Origin: Oceanobacillus halotolerans
Lineage (GTDB): Bacteria > Bacillota > Bacilli > Bacillales > Amphibacillaceae
NCBI RefSeq assembly: GCF_010993955.1
Contig: NZ_WIXL01000002.1
Span: 62,001-126,000, forward strand
DNA length: 64,000 nucleotides
Direction: 5' to 3'
How positions within the stretch are numbered: position 1 is the stretch's first letter; every line of letters begins with the position of its first letter. Both the position numbers and the translations under genes were made by a program. Positions 8,790-18,233 of the stretch are shown in pieces. The notes under the pieces are model-generated. The model had not been told where the DNA came from, made no database searches, and saw nothing but the letters and a program-made list of their open reading frames with translations.

Positions 8790-9342
8790 AATGATGATAG
8801 TCTTCTTCCATTCTATGTAGCTCTTTTACAAGCTGTTGAAACGTTTCCTGATCTCTTTTATCTAGTGATTGATCAATCGCTTTTATAAGTTTTTGTTTCC
8901 TATTTTGATATAAGGACCATTTTAAAAATTTCTCGGCTAGATCTTTATCTTTTTGTGTAATAAAGTATTCATCAGGTATAAATGGATTTTCTTCTAAGAC
9001 CGCTGCATAGAATGTATTTTGATTTGCATTTTTAAAATTTAATTGAATATATAATGGCTCATCTTGATTCAAACGAATATCGTGAAACGACTTTTCCGCA
9101 TCTGTCGTCACAAGCTGATTTTTATAAAATCGAAATGGTACTTCATCTGAGCAATGAGTTGTAATCATAATACCTCGCGGGCAAAATTTTACATCGTGTA
9201 CAAAATGTACATTGTTTAAAATTTTACTGTGGTTCAGTAAATAATTTAGTATCCAAACACTTTCCCTTTTCTTTAATTGATAGTGATTTAAAAACCATTG
9301 AATAAATGTCTTTTTATCATGTACGGAAATAGGAGTATGCAC
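8788..9342 (-). CDS. ypiB: UPF0302 (YpiB) family protein
   Basis: A 184-residue protein of the YpiB/UPF0302 family. The N-terminal part (about 1-110) begins HDKKTFIQWFLNHYQLKKRE, and an IDEYP-type C-terminal domain (about 135-180) contains LIKAIDQSLDKRDQETFQQLV. The family is widespread in Bacillales and its function is unknown. It follows the TPR gene ypiA by about 40 bases, so the two are probably cotranscribed. The start ATG has a GGAGGT-type site upstream. Confidence 0.88.
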   Translation of the reverse strand: MHTPISVHDKKTFIQWFLNHYQLKKRESVWILNYLLNHSKILNNVHFVHDVKFCPRGIMITTHCSDEVPFRFYKNQLVTTDAEKSFHDIRLNQDEPLYIQLNFKNANQNTFYAAVLEENPFIPDEYFITQKDKDLAEKFLKWSLYQNRKQKLIKAIDQSLDKRDQETFQQLVKELHRMEEDYHH

Positions 9343-9381
9343 GAAGAGTCTACCTCCTTATTAATCCAAAATTATAAGGCT

Positions 9382-10644
9382 TTATATATCGTTTGTCTGC
9401 TTCAAACGGACCAGAAATTCTTCAACTTCACTGTCTAATGGCTGATGTTTTAAGTACGATTCAAAAATTGGAATTGCAGCACGTATCCTCCCTTCTTCAG
9501 TTAAGAAATAGGCATATTCTTTTAGGAAATCACTATCTTGTTTAAGGCTATTATATGCTTCGTTATAGTGGTTTAATGCATCATTATAGGATTCAATTTC
9601 ATTATATGCACGTGCTAATTCCCAATCATACAATCCATCATCAGCACCCATTGTTTTTATTTCATTTAAGAAGTTAATAATCTCTTCGTGGTTATCCTTT
9701 TTCTTACATAGTTCAATAAAAAAGAGGATAGCTTCCTTATAATCAGGATCTAGGGCAACAGCCTCTCGAATCCATTTTTCACTTTCTTCATCTTTATTCA
9801 ATTGATGTGCAATAGATCCAGCATAAAAGTAAAGCTCTTTATTAAATTCATCCACTTTTAATCCTTTTTGAGCTACCTCATATGCTTTTTCTGGTAACTC
9901 CTCTTCCCCATATACTTTAGCCAATTCATGATATACCGTATGATAATATGGATCTATCTTGATGACCTGTTCCCAGGCTTTCACAGCTATATCATTCCGA
10001 TTAGCCTGATGTGCAACAAATCCATATTTAAATAATGTATCTGGGTGTTCATTATCGATATCTTGATAAAGCTCGAGTGCTTTTTCATATTCTCCTATAC
10101 CTGCATTCGCTTCAGCCAAGCGATCGTTAATCGATACATTAGCAATTTCCTTCGTGTAGATCGATACTTTTTCATAATAGGTGATCGCTTTTTTATAATC
10201 ACCTGTAGAAAATAATAACTCACCTAAGGCAAAGTCAATAATTGGTTCGTTTGGATTATGGTTTTTCGCTGTAAGAAGCTTTTGTTCTGCTACCTCAAAT
10301 AACCCTTCAGCTTGATACAAATCTGCTAGTTGAATTAAGGCCTGTACATATGCCTCATCATCTTCATCAATCTCATTTAAAATATCTATTGCAGCTTCAT
10401 CATGCTCTAATTCTATATATATATCGGCTAGCATCACATTTAGTTCGCTCTCATTCGGATATTGTTGGCGTAATGTTTCTAATATATCACTTGCTTCCTG
10501 TAGATAACCCCATTGTACAAAAAGCTCTGCAATCGTATATTGTTCTTCTTCATTAGCTAATGGTAAGTAGTCCTCTAACATTTCCATTGCCTTATCTGAT
10601 TGTTTTTGCTCCATTAGACGAACAGCTTCCATAATCGTTTCCAT
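9382..10644 (-). CDS. ypiA: TPR repeat protein YpiA
   Basis: A 420-residue acidic, soluble protein made almost wholly of tetratricopeptide repeats. Recurring patterns such as AxxxLxxxGxYxxAIxYYEK, GEYEKALELYQDI and AYNEIESYNDALNHYNEAY run from about residue 15 to 410. TPR arrays mediate protein contacts; the partner is not known. It follows aroA in the same orientation as in B. subtilis, but here an 890-base repeat-filled gap separates them, so it probably has its own promoter. Confidence 0.92.
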   Translation of the reverse strand: METIMEAVRLMEQKQSDKAMEMLEDYLPLANEEEQYTIAELFVQWGYLQEASDILETLRQQYPNESELNVMLADIYIELEHDEAAIDILNEIDEDDEAYVQALIQLADLYQAEGLFEVAEQKLLTAKNHNPNEPIIDFALGELLFSTGDYKKAITYYEKVSIYTKEIANVSINDRLAEANAGIGEYEKALELYQDIDNEHPDTLFKYGFVAHQANRNDIAVKAWEQVIKIDPYYHTVYHELAKVYGEEELPEKAYEVAQKGLKVDEFNKELYFYAGSIAHQLNKDEESEKWIREAVALDPDYKEAILFFIELCKKKDNHEEIINFLNEIKTMGADDGLYDWELARAYNEIESYNDALNHYNEAYNSLKQDSDFLKEYAYFLTEEGRIRAAIPIFESYLKHQPLDSEVEEFLVRLKQTNDI

Positions 10645-10770
10645 TCTAAACTTCCTTTCTAGTTCATACTCCTAGTTTGTCTCATCTTAACTAAAAGTGC
10701 CTGGATCTTCAAATAAGAAAACTTTCACCAATGCTAATTTCCGTACAATTAGTTGCGTATAATCTATATT

Positions 10771-11430
10771 ATGCGTAATAACTGTTTAGCATAGCTTCGC
10801 TACGGAAAAACACTACGCTTTCCGCGGGGGAGTGGTGAGCCTCCTCGGGCTAGCGCCCTGTGGGGTCTCACCTATCTCCTACTTCCCGCAGGAGTCTTCG
10901 TGTTTTTCCTTCGCTGTTGTGTGCTGTCCTCTTTCTAATCATTGCTATTGCTAATGTACTAGTTGATTGGAGTGTAGGGCAGTCGACTCCTGCGTAAAAA
11001 ACAACAGCTGAAGATCCCACAGGAAGCGGTTTTTGCTTCCGGTGTCTAGCTTCGACGGACAGGACGTCCTAGTGCCGATAGTCATAAGGACGCGGCGTTA
11101 TCATCGGTCAGCACCTACCCACTCGAGGTCTTAAGTCAATCCTCTTTGTGGCAAAAAGCACCACGCCGAGGCTCGACTTAAGCTTGGCAGATAAGAAAAA
11201 ATTTCTTACTGCATAAGTGCAACTAAGGCTTTCGCCACTTGGCGAAAAGCCAAGTTTTCTAATCGGGGGTAACCAAGGCGCTTCCGCTTTTCTATTGAGG
11301 AAGCTAAAAGCGTCTGTCCGCGGTAAAGTAGACACTGTGAAAACGTAAAGTTTGAACAGATGTCGTACTTATGCCCGTGGTGAAAGCGACTGTCCGTAGC
11401 GGAAATCAATAAGGAACTTTTACTGCGTAT
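10771..11430 (+). repeat. R2/R3 composite repeat, copy A, interrupted by R1b
   Basis: Imperfect ends ATTATGCGTAATAA (left) and its counterpart ATTATACGCAGTAA read inward on the other strand (right) bound the block. The left part (10792-10914, R3) is the reverse complement of 54800-54925. It contains CTCCTGCGGGA, GTGAGACCCCACAG and CCGCGGAAAGCG, which I recall as recurrent in intergenic repeats of Bacillaceae. The right part (R2) matches the reverse complement of 54560-54760, including GTTTGAACAGATGTCG. Removing the R1 copy at 11041-11296 leaves about 404 bases, close to the 426 of copy B. This accounts for most of the gap between ypiA and aroA; short minus-strand frames here are not credible genes. 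Confidence 0.8.
11041..11296 (-). repeat. R1 intergenic structured repeat, copy b, inserted within R2
   Basis: Reverse-complement copy of R1. Its left edge GGTGTCTAGCTTCGAC directly follows the R2 bases TTGCTTCC, and its right edge CGCTTCCGCTTTTCTATT directly precedes the R2 bases GAGGAAGC. The uninterrupted R2 copy near 54690 has TTGCTTCC joined to GAGGAAGC. The helix seen in other copies as CATAAG/CTTATG is CTTAAG/CTTAAG here (11177-11182 with 11130-11135), so pairing is preserved. No target duplication of more than a few bases is evident. Confidence 0.85.
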
Positions 11431-11512
11431 AATCCATCAACTACGCATTAGATTTTATATTTAAAAGAGCAACATTCTTTTAGAAAAGATCCTTCTCCAA
11501 ACATCACAAACA

Positions 11513-11541
11513 GAAAAAAGAACCTACAATGGTAGATTCTA
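11513..11541 (-). terminator. Terminator after aroA
   Basis: Minus-strand hairpin AGAATCTAC-cat-TGTAGGTTC followed by TTTTTT; it overlaps the end of aroA. Confidence 0.82.
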
Positions 11542-12834
11542 GTTTTTCTTAATTAGTTGATTCAAATCATCAAAAAACCGAGGATATGATATTGCGATAG
11601 ACGATAGATCATCTACTACAACTGCCTCATCTGTGAGGAAAGAAGCAATAGCTGCCATCATCCCGATTCGATGATCGTGAAATGATTTGACCTGACCACC
11701 AATTAAATTTGTTTTCCCTTCGATAATCATTCCATCATCTGTTGCCGTAATGGATGCACCAATTGATGATAACCCTTCTACTACAGCTTGAATTCGATCT
11801 GTTTCTTTAACTCGTAATTCTTCTGCATCTCGTATGATTGTCGTTCCTTCTGCCTGTGTAGCTAAAAGTGCAATAATAGGCAATTCATCAATTAGCCGTG
11901 GAATCATATCACCTTCTATCGTAATACCACGTAGAGAACTTGCTGAGACAGTTACATCACCGACAGGTTCATGATTGACCGTATCTAAATAATCAATCTC
12001 AAGGTTTGCTCCCATTTGCTGGAGAATATCAATAATTCCTGACCTTGTATGATTCAATCCAACCTGCTTAATGGTTACATTACTATTTGGAATAGCCGCA
12101 GCTGCAGCTATAAAGAATGCTGCAGAAGATATATCTCCTGGGACCGTAATGGTTGAGGAATGCAGTTTTTCTGGAGGCGTGAGTGTGATCTCTCTATTAT
12201 TCAACTTAATGTCTACACCAAAAGACTGAAGCATTTTTTCGGTATGATCCCTTGTTTGGACTGGTTCTCTTATGACCGTAACACCATTGGCATACAAAGC
12301 CGCCAGAAGTATTGCAGATTTCACTTGTGCACTTTTCACTGGGAGTGAATAATGGATAGCTTGTAAATCACCGCCACGAACAGAGAAAGGTAAATATTTC
12401 CCGTTTTTTCTACCATCAATCGAAACGCCCATTCTTTGAAGTGGAATTGCTACTCGATCCATTGGTCGATTTGTTAAAGATTCATCCCCATAAACAGTCG
12501 TGTGAAAGGTTTGTCCCCCTAAAACACCGAGCATTAATCTTGCTGTTGTGCCTGAATTGCCAAAGTACAGTGGTGAATTAGGCTCAACAAGTCCTTTCAT
12601 CCCGCTACTGGATATTTTAAGATTTTGTCCCTGTTGAACGATGTTAACGCCAAGGTTACGGAATGCTTGAATCGTTCGCATACAATCTTCGCTTTGCAAA
12701 AAGTTCTCTACCATGGTTGTTCCTTCGGCTATGGAACCTAATATAATTGCACGATGTGAAATGGACTTATCTCCTGGGACTGTTAGAATGCCTTGTAGCG
12801 TTTTTCCGTTAAAGTGCAATGACCTTTTATCCAT
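11539..12834 (-). CDS. aroA: 3-phosphoshikimate 1-carboxyvinyltransferase (EPSP synthase)
   Basis: Sixth step of the shikimate pathway: joins phosphoenolpyruvate to shikimate 3-phosphate. The 431-residue protein has the PGDKSISHRA substrate loop (19-28), NSGTTARLMLG (about 92-102), the RPMDRV stretch, the KETDRIQAV motif near 345-353 and HDHRIGM near 391. Twenty bases separate it from aroB upstream. In B. subtilis this gene (named aroE there) is parted from aroB by aroH, trp, hisC and tyrA; here they are adjacent. Confidence 0.97.
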   Translation of the reverse strand: MDKRSLHFNGKTLQGILTVPGDKSISHRAIILGSIAEGTTMVENFLQSEDCMRTIQAFRNLGVNIVQQGQNLKISSSGMKGLVEPNSPLYFGNSGTTARLMLGVLGGQTFHTTVYGDESLTNRPMDRVAIPLQRMGVSIDGRKNGKYLPFSVRGGDLQAIHYSLPVKSAQVKSAILLAALYANGVTVIREPVQTRDHTEKMLQSFGVDIKLNNREITLTPPEKLHSSTITVPGDISSAAFFIAAAAAIPNSNVTIKQVGLNHTRSGIIDILQQMGANLEIDYLDTVNHEPVGDVTVSASSLRGITIEGDMIPRLIDELPIIALLATQAEGTTIIRDAEELRVKETDRIQAVVEGLSSIGASITATDDGMIIEGKTNLIGGQVKSFHDHRIGMMAAIASFLTDEAVVVDDLSSIAISYPRFFDDLNQLIKKN

Positions 12835-12854
12835 TCTAATCCCCCTTTTACGGC

Positions 12855-13916
12855 TTACGAATATAAGAACCTTGCTAAATGGCTTCTAAGCTCTTCATTA
12901 GAAAATTCTTTAACAACTGGCTTTGCAACATCCTTTAATAATACCATTTGTATATGCTGTTTTACTGTTTTTTTATCTGTCTGCATACTTTTGAGCAGCT
13001 CATCAATATTCATATTTGATATACAGAGAGGATACCCATTTACCTGCATCCATTCCTTTAGTTCCTGGTATGGTAGTTGTATAGAAAACGTATGTTCACT
13101 TACTCTGATTGCAAATAATAGTCCAATTGCTACTGCCTCGCCATGTGTTAATTGGCCATATCCGATATTTGCCTCTATTGCATGTGCAAGCGTATGGCCT
13201 AAATTTAAATATTTTCTAGTATTTTTTTCTGTTTCATCTTGTTGAACGATATCTGCTTTAATTTGTATTCCTTTCCTTATATGTTCGACTAAATCATCAT
13301 TTGAAATAGAATCTAAATTTATTTGCAGAAGTTTATGCAAAAGCATTTCATCTGCTAATAGGGCTTCCTTCATGATTTCAGCATATCCCGATCTAAATTC
13401 TCGTTTACTTAATGTTTTTAAAACATCAATATCGTAAACTACACAAACTGGGGGATAGAATTGTCCAATCATGTTCTTACCAAGTTCATGATTAATCGCA
13501 ACTTTTCCACCGACACTACTATCATGGGCTAGTATCGTTGTTGGGATCTGAATATAATCGATCCCACGCATATAAGTTGATGCCACAAAACCTGCCAAAT
13601 CCCCAACGACTCCACCACCTAAGGCAATAATTAGTGAATTACGATCTAATCCAAATTGTATTGCCTTTGTATGTAATTCATAAAACCAGTGGATACTTTT
13701 CGATGTTTCTGAGGCAGGGACGATCGTTTGGTATACAGTGTACATTTCCAAGTCCCTTTTTACATCAGATAAATAAAGTGGTGCCACATTTTCATCTGTA
13801 ATAATAAGAATAGAACTATAATCTTTGGTTAACCACTTATTTACAGAAAATCGATTTTTCCGTCCGACATGCACTTGATAGGTATGTGATTGGGCTTCAA
13901 TATCAAGATGATACAC
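12855..13916 (-). CDS. aroB: 3-dehydroquinate synthase
   Basis: NAD- and metal-dependent cyclisation of DAHP to 3-dehydroquinate, the second shikimate step. It shows the NAD-binding GGGVVGDLAGFVAST stretch (about 100-114), the PTTILAHDSSVGGK segment and the metal ligands in GHTLAHAIE and HGEAVAIG. I chose the GTG at 13916, five bases after AAGGTGG, whose G overlaps the aroC stop (TAGTG). This gives 353 residues and tight translational coupling. A frame opening at 13925 would ignore that ribosome site. Confidence 0.95.
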   Translation of the reverse strand: MYHLDIEAQSHTYQVHVGRKNRFSVNKWLTKDYSSILIITDENVAPLYLSDVKRDLEMYTVYQTIVPASETSKSIHWFYELHTKAIQFGLDRNSLIIALGGGVVGDLAGFVASTYMRGIDYIQIPTTILAHDSSVGGKVAINHELGKNMIGQFYPPVCVVYDIDVLKTLSKREFRSGYAEIMKEALLADEMLLHKLLQINLDSISNDDLVEHIRKGIQIKADIVQQDETEKNTRKYLNLGHTLAHAIEANIGYGQLTHGEAVAIGLLFAIRVSEHTFSIQLPYQELKEWMQVNGYPLCISNMNIDELLKSMQTDKKTVKQHIQMVLLKDVAKPVVKEFSNEELRSHLARFLYS

Positions 13917-15082
13917 TAAAACCACCTTGTTTCTTCACGATATTCAGCCATAGCTTTTTTTAGTTTAGGAAATTGATCATTTGGAAATTGTTCTAGTATT
14001 GCCTTTGCTAACTCAAAGGCAACAACATGCTCCATGACAACAGATGCTGCAGGTACTGCACAAGAATCAGAACGTTCGATACTTGCATGGAATACTTCCT
14101 TGGTTTCAATGTCGACGCTTTGAAGCGGCTTATATAAGGTTGGAATTGGCTTCATAACACCTTTTACAATAATTGGCATACCTGTGGTCATTCCACCCTC
14201 AAAGCCACCTAAACGATTTGTTTTGCGATAATAGCCACGATCTTTTGTCCATGCTATTTCATCATGAACCTCGCTTCCATTTTTTCGAGCGGCTTCAAAA
14301 CCTAAACCAAATTCCACCCCTTTAAAGGCATTGATACTGACAACACTCCCTGCAATCCGTGCATCTAGCTTTCGATCATAATGTACATAAGAGCCAACAC
14401 CAGGCGGCATGCCCTCTACAAACACCTCTACAATACCGCCTATGGAATCCCCATCTTTCTTCGCCTCATCAATTGCATTCATCATTTGTTGTTCAACTGA
14501 TTCATCTAGTGTTCTTACAGGAGATTGTTCTGATCGGTGCTTTCGTTCTTCCATGGTAAGCGATGGGTTATCACCAGCGCGAATTCCTGCTATTTCTTTC
14601 ACATAAGCAACAACTTCGATATCTAGTTCCTGAAGTAAAACTTTTGCCACAGCACCAGCTGCTACACGTGCAGCTGTTTCACGTGCTGAGGATCGTTCTA
14701 ACACATTACGCATATCCCGATGGCCGTATTTCAAGGCACCATTTAAATCGGCATGTCCTGGCCTTGGACGTGATATGGTACGGCGGATTTTCCGATTTGG
14801 ATCAATGGGGTCTTCTCCCATAATATCGGTCCAATGCTTAAAGTCATCATTATGAATAACTAATGATAAAGGAGACCCTAATGTATAGCCATGTCGTACG
14901 CCACTTGTTAGTTCAACAAGATCCTTCTCAATTTGCATTCGTTTTCCACGACCATAGCCTTTTTGTCTACGACGTAACGAATCATTTATTACGTCTTTTT
15001 CTAATGGCATATTCGCAGGGACCCCCTCTATAATCGTTGTCAATTGTTTTCCATGTGATTCACCTGCAGTTAAATAGCGCAC
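13916..15082 (-). CDS. aroC: Chorismate synthase
   Basis: FMN-dependent trans-elimination of phosphate from EPSP to give chorismate, the branch point to aromatic amino acids, folate and menaquinone. At 388 residues it has the N-terminal GESHG (7-11), the [13 protein letters not shown] stretch (37-49), RPGHADLNG (about 108-116) and the [14 protein letters not shown] segment (131-144). It ends one base into aroB and starts 30 bases after cheR. The gene order cheR-aroC-aroB is that of B. subtilis. Confidence 0.97.
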   Translation of the reverse strand: MRYLTAGESHGKQLTTIIEGVPANMPLEKDVINDSLRRRQKGYGRGKRMQIEKDLVELTSGVRHGYTLGSPLSLVIHNDDFKHWTDIMGEDPIDPNRKIRRTISRPRPGHADLNGALKYGHRDMRNVLERSSARETAARVAAGAVAKVLLQELDIEVVAYVKEIAGIRAGDNPSLTMEERKHRSEQSPVRTLDESVEQQMMNAIDEAKKDGDSIGGIVEVFVEGMPPGVGSYVHYDRKLDARIAGSVVSINAFKGVEFGLGFEAARKNGSEVHDEIAWTKDRGYYRKTNRLGGFEGGMTTGMPIIVKGVMKPIPTLYKPLQSVDIETKEVFHASIERSDSCAVPAASVVMEHVVAFELAKAILEQFPNDQFPKLKKAMAEYREETRWF

Positions 15083-15111
15083 AATGTATTCTTCCTTTCT
15101 GTACCCTGATC

Positions 15112-15885
15112 CTACTTTTTTTGGTAATAAAATGTATCTAAAAGAGAAAATCCATAGTTGGAAGGGTTAAAAATTTGTTCTGTACTGCCGACAAATAAAA
15201 CACCATTTTGGTTTAAGGCTTTATTGAAATGATGATAGATCGTATCTTTTGCCGTATCTGTAAAGTATATTAATACATTACGACAAACGATGAGATCATT
15301 ATTCTTTGGATAAGTATCGGATAATAAATTATGCTTTTTAAAAGTTATGTATTTTTTAATCTGTTGATCAATATAATAAATTCCATTTTTCTGATCAAAG
15401 TATTTATGTTTCATGTTATCTGGCAATGCTTTTAAAGCCTGTTCTTGATATATTCCTTGTTTCGCACGTTTTAATACGTTTTCATCGATATCTGTAGCCA
15501 AAATAGAAAATTTAATAGCTGGAAAATATTCCCGTAACATAATTGCAAGACTGTACGGCTCTTCTCCAGTAGAGCAGGCAGCACTCCAAATGGTTATGTC
15601 ATTTTTATCTTTTGTTAATTCAGGAAAAGTAACGGTTTGTAATACTTCCCATCGTTTCGGATTTCGGTAAAATTCAGATACATTTATCGTAATTCGGTCC
15701 ATAAACTCAGCTAGTAGCTGATTGTCCTTCTCCAGTGCCTTAAAGTAATCATGGAAATTGGTATACCCACGTTTATTACGGAGTGAAGTTAAGCGTCGTT
15801 TCATCTGTGCTTCTTTATAAAGCTTTAAATCAATACCTAATTTTTGATATATTCGATTGATGAATTGTTTGTATTCTTCTGACAT
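15112..15885 (-). CDS. cheR: Chemotaxis protein methyltransferase CheR
   Basis: S-adenosylmethionine-dependent glutamate O-methyltransferase that adapts chemoreceptors. The N-terminal helical domain (about 1-75) contains [19 protein letters not shown]. The catalytic domain has [13 protein letters not shown], the SAM loop [16 protein letters not shown] (about 107-122) and CRNVLIYF near residue 200. I start it at the ATG at 15885, downstream of an AGAGG site; the in-frame TTG at 15903 overlaps that site. This gives 257 residues, the usual size. Its presence implies a motile, chemotactic cell. Confidence 0.95.
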   Translation of the reverse strand: MSEEYKQFINRIYQKLGIDLKLYKEAQMKRRLTSLRNKRGYTNFHDYFKALEKDNQLLAEFMDRITINVSEFYRNPKRWEVLQTVTFPELTKDKNDITIWSAACSTGEEPYSLAIMLREYFPAIKFSILATDIDENVLKRAKQGIYQEQALKALPDNMKHKYFDQKNGIYYIDQQIKKYITFKKHNLLSDTYPKNNDLIVCRNVLIYFTDTAKDTIYHHFNKALNQNGVLFVGSTEQIFNPSNYGFSLLDTFYYQKK

Positions 15886-15941
15886 TGTTTGCGCCTCTTT
15901 CAATTTAATCCATCTCTTATGTCATATGGTTTATCATGTAA

Positions 15942-15970
15942 AGAAAACCCCCGTATAAAACGGAGGTATT
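15942..15970 (-). terminator. Terminator after ndk
   Basis: Minus-strand hairpin ACCTCCGT-tttat-ACGGGGGT followed by TTTTC, between ndk and cheR. Confidence 0.82.
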
Positions 15971-15975
15971 CACCT

Positions 15976-16422
15976 TTAGTAGATCCATTCATTGATTTGT
16001 TTAGTATAAGATAGAATTTCCTCTTTATCGAAAAATAAATTAATTTCTCGATCTGCACTTTCAGGAGAATCTGAACCATGAATTACATTTTTGCCTACTG
16101 TTAAACCAAAATCTCCACGGATTGTTCCTGGAGCTGCTTCTAATGGATTTGTTTTACCCATCATTTCTCTAGCAGTTTTAATAACTTCCTCGCCTTCCCA
16201 TACCATTGCAAATACGGGGCCAGAAGTTATAAAATCTACTAATTCACCAAAAAATGGCTTGTCATGATGTTCTCCATAATGTGTTTTAGCTAATTCATCA
16301 GAAATATTCATTAATTTTGCTCCAACTAACTGAAAGCCTTTGCTTTCGAAGCGGCGAACAATGTCACCTACTAAATTACGTTGTACCCCATCTGGTTTTA
16401 CCATTAAAAATGTTTTTTCCAT
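15976..16422 (-). CDS. ndk: Nucleoside diphosphate kinase
   Basis: Balances nucleoside triphosphate pools through a phosphohistidine intermediate. The 148-residue protein has the ATP-binding N-terminus [16 protein letters not shown] (4-19) and the active-site histidine in [16 protein letters not shown] (about 112-127). It follows hepT by about 75 bases and ends at a clear hairpin terminator, so it probably closes the mtrB-hepS-menG-hepT-ndk group, as in B. subtilis. Confidence 0.97.
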   Translation of the reverse strand: MEKTFLMVKPDGVQRNLVGDIVRRFESKGFQLVGAKLMNISDELAKTHYGEHHDKPFFGELVDFITSGPVFAMVWEGEEVIKTAREMMGKTNPLEAAPGTIRGDFGLTVGKNVIHGSDSPESADREINLFFDKEEILSYTKQINEWIY

Positions 16423-16497
16423 GTCTCCACCTCTTTATTATGTCTTTTTATGTAACCGTTAAAATTTTAACAAACATTATAAAAAATGACAACGTTT

Positions 16498-17469
16498 CTA
16501 TGACCTTCGTTTTCCGATATATTTTGCAATATCCTGTAATGTTTGTTTTGCCCTCCTATTTGGTAGCTTATCTAGCGCATGTAATGCTTTTTGTAAATAA
16601 TGATCACTAAGATGATAGGACCGTTCGATTGCGTTTGTTTGCTTCAATTGTTTAATAATAACTTCCATATCCCGTTCATCAAAAGCATCTGGGTTTTTCA
16701 AAATGTCGCGAACCATCGATTGGAACGTAGTATTTTCCATCGCATATATAACAGGTAGTGTCACATTTCCTTGTAGTAAATCATTTCCTGCAGGTTTTCC
16801 AAGTTCCTTTGCTGTAGAAGTAAAATCAAGAATATCATCAATAATTTGATAGGACATTCCAATATAGTAACCATATTGATATAATTTCTTTGCTTCATAA
16901 GCAGGTAAATCAGCTACAATAGCTCCCAATTTACAACTTGTTGCAATTAATAGTGCTGTTTTACGTTTAATTCTTCGAAGGTATTGCCGTAAGCTTTGCT
17001 CCCAGTTATATTTATCTTTTATTTGTTCAATTTCCCCTAACACTAACTCAACCATGGTTTTTGATAATACACGATGTATTTCAACATTTTCAATAGAGGT
17101 AATATGTTCTAGTGCACTAGCAAGGATATAATCTCCTGTGTACATCGCAACACGGTTATCATAGATGTGTTTCACAGTAGGTTTACCACGCCGGAGATCA
17201 GCATCATCAATTACATCATCATGAACAAGAGATGCCATATGTATTAGTTCCAACGATACTGCTACCTTTTTTATCCGATCCATATCAAAATTTCCTAATT
17301 GACCTGATAACAAGACAAAAACAGGGCGAATTCGTTTTCCCCCTGCCCGTAATAATTGTGTTGAGGCTTCTCGTAATACAGGATGGTTGGCTTGTATAAC
17401 GTTATCCAGAGCTTCTTCTATTTGATTTAAATCTTTTTTTAAGTATCCATATGTTTTCGCTAATTTCAT
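16498..17469 (-). CDS. hepT: Heptaprenyl diphosphate synthase component II
   Basis: Catalytic subunit of the two-component trans-prenyltransferase that makes the C35 side chain of menaquinone-7. The first aspartate-rich motif is in LVHDDVIDDADLRRGKPT and the second in YQIIDDILDFTS; GGKRIRPVFVLLSG is also typical. The ATG at 17469 is five bases after AAAGGTGA, while a GTG at 17478 lies within that site, so I use 323 residues. menG and hepS, the partner subunit, are directly upstream, giving the hepS-menG-hepT order of B. subtilis. Confidence 0.95.
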   Translation of the reverse strand: MKLAKTYGYLKKDLNQIEEALDNVIQANHPVLREASTQLLRAGGKRIRPVFVLLSGQLGNFDMDRIKKVAVSLELIHMASLVHDDVIDDADLRRGKPTVKHIYDNRVAMYTGDYILASALEHITSIENVEIHRVLSKTMVELVLGEIEQIKDKYNWEQSLRQYLRRIKRKTALLIATSCKLGAIVADLPAYEAKKLYQYGYYIGMSYQIIDDILDFTSTAKELGKPAGNDLLQGNVTLPVIYAMENTTFQSMVRDILKNPDAFDERDMEVIIKQLKQTNAIERSYHLSDHYLQKALHALDKLPNRRAKQTLQDIAKYIGKRRS

Positions 17470-17501
17470 GAAAGTCACCTTTTACCCAATACCATTTCAA
17501 T

Positions 17502-18227
17502 TTAATCTATCATATGATGTGGTTGTTTATACCCCATATGCATGGCAGCTACCCCACCTGTATAGCTTTTCACTCTCACACTGGAAAAACCTGCTTCTAA
17601 GAACATCTTTTTTAATTCCCGTTTACCTGGAAAATCTTTTGCTGACTCATGTAGCCATGCATATTCCTGAAAACTTTTAGCAAACATTTTTCCAATAAGA
17701 GGCATGATAAACCGAAAATAAAAAAAATAAAGTTGACGATAACCGATTAAAGTTGGCTGTGATGTTTCCAAACATACCACTTTACCATCATCTTTTACAA
17801 CACGGTATAATTCTTTTAAGACTTTCATATAGTCTGGCACATTTCGCAATCCAAAACCAATTGTTACATAATCGAATGTATTATCTTCAAAAGGCAGTTC
17901 CATTGCATTACCATGAATAAATGATAAATGGTCATAATCTAACGCTTTATTTTTTTCCTCCGCTACAGATAGCATGTTTTCACTAAAGTCTAGCCCAATC
18001 ACTTTTCCGTTTGGACCAGTTGCCTCTGCTAAAGCAATCGACCAATCTCCTGTTCCACAACACACATCAAGAGCAGAGGTGCCTCTTTGGACATTCATTT
18101 GTTTCATTACATCTTTACGCCATGATTTATGACGCTGAAAAGAAATAATGGAATTCATGGAATCATATTTTTCATATATTTTTTCAAACACATGATGTAC
18201 ACGTTCTTCTTTTGATTGTTCTTTCAT
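17502..18227 (-). CDS. menG: Demethylmenaquinone methyltransferase
   Basis: SAM-dependent C-methyltransferase (UbiE/MenG family) for the last step of menaquinone synthesis. The 241-residue protein starts in the family style with a helix containing [18 protein letters not shown]. It then shows the SAM-binding [15 protein letters not shown] (about 53-67) and the [21 protein letters not shown] stretch (about 122-142). It sits between the two subunits of heptaprenyl diphosphate synthase, so side-chain synthesis and ring methylation are coexpressed. Confidence 0.96.
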   Translation of the reverse strand: MKEQSKEERVHHVFEKIYEKYDSMNSIISFQRHKSWRKDVMKQMNVQRGTSALDVCCGTGDWSIALAEATGPNGKVIGLDFSENMLSVAEEKNKALDYDHLSFIHGNAMELPFEDNTFDYVTIGFGLRNVPDYMKVLKELYRVVKDDGKVVCLETSQPTLIGYRQLYFFYFRFIMPLIGKMFAKSFQEYAWLHESAKDFPGKRELKKMFLEAGFSSVRVKSYTGGVAAMHMGYKQPHHMID

Positions 18228-18233
18228 ATCATC

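Noticed and set aside
11108-11409. Two overlapping minus-strand frames of 67-75 codons
   Set aside because: Both lie in repeats R1b and R2; similar sequence elsewhere in the window does not keep these frames and no ribosome site was seen.
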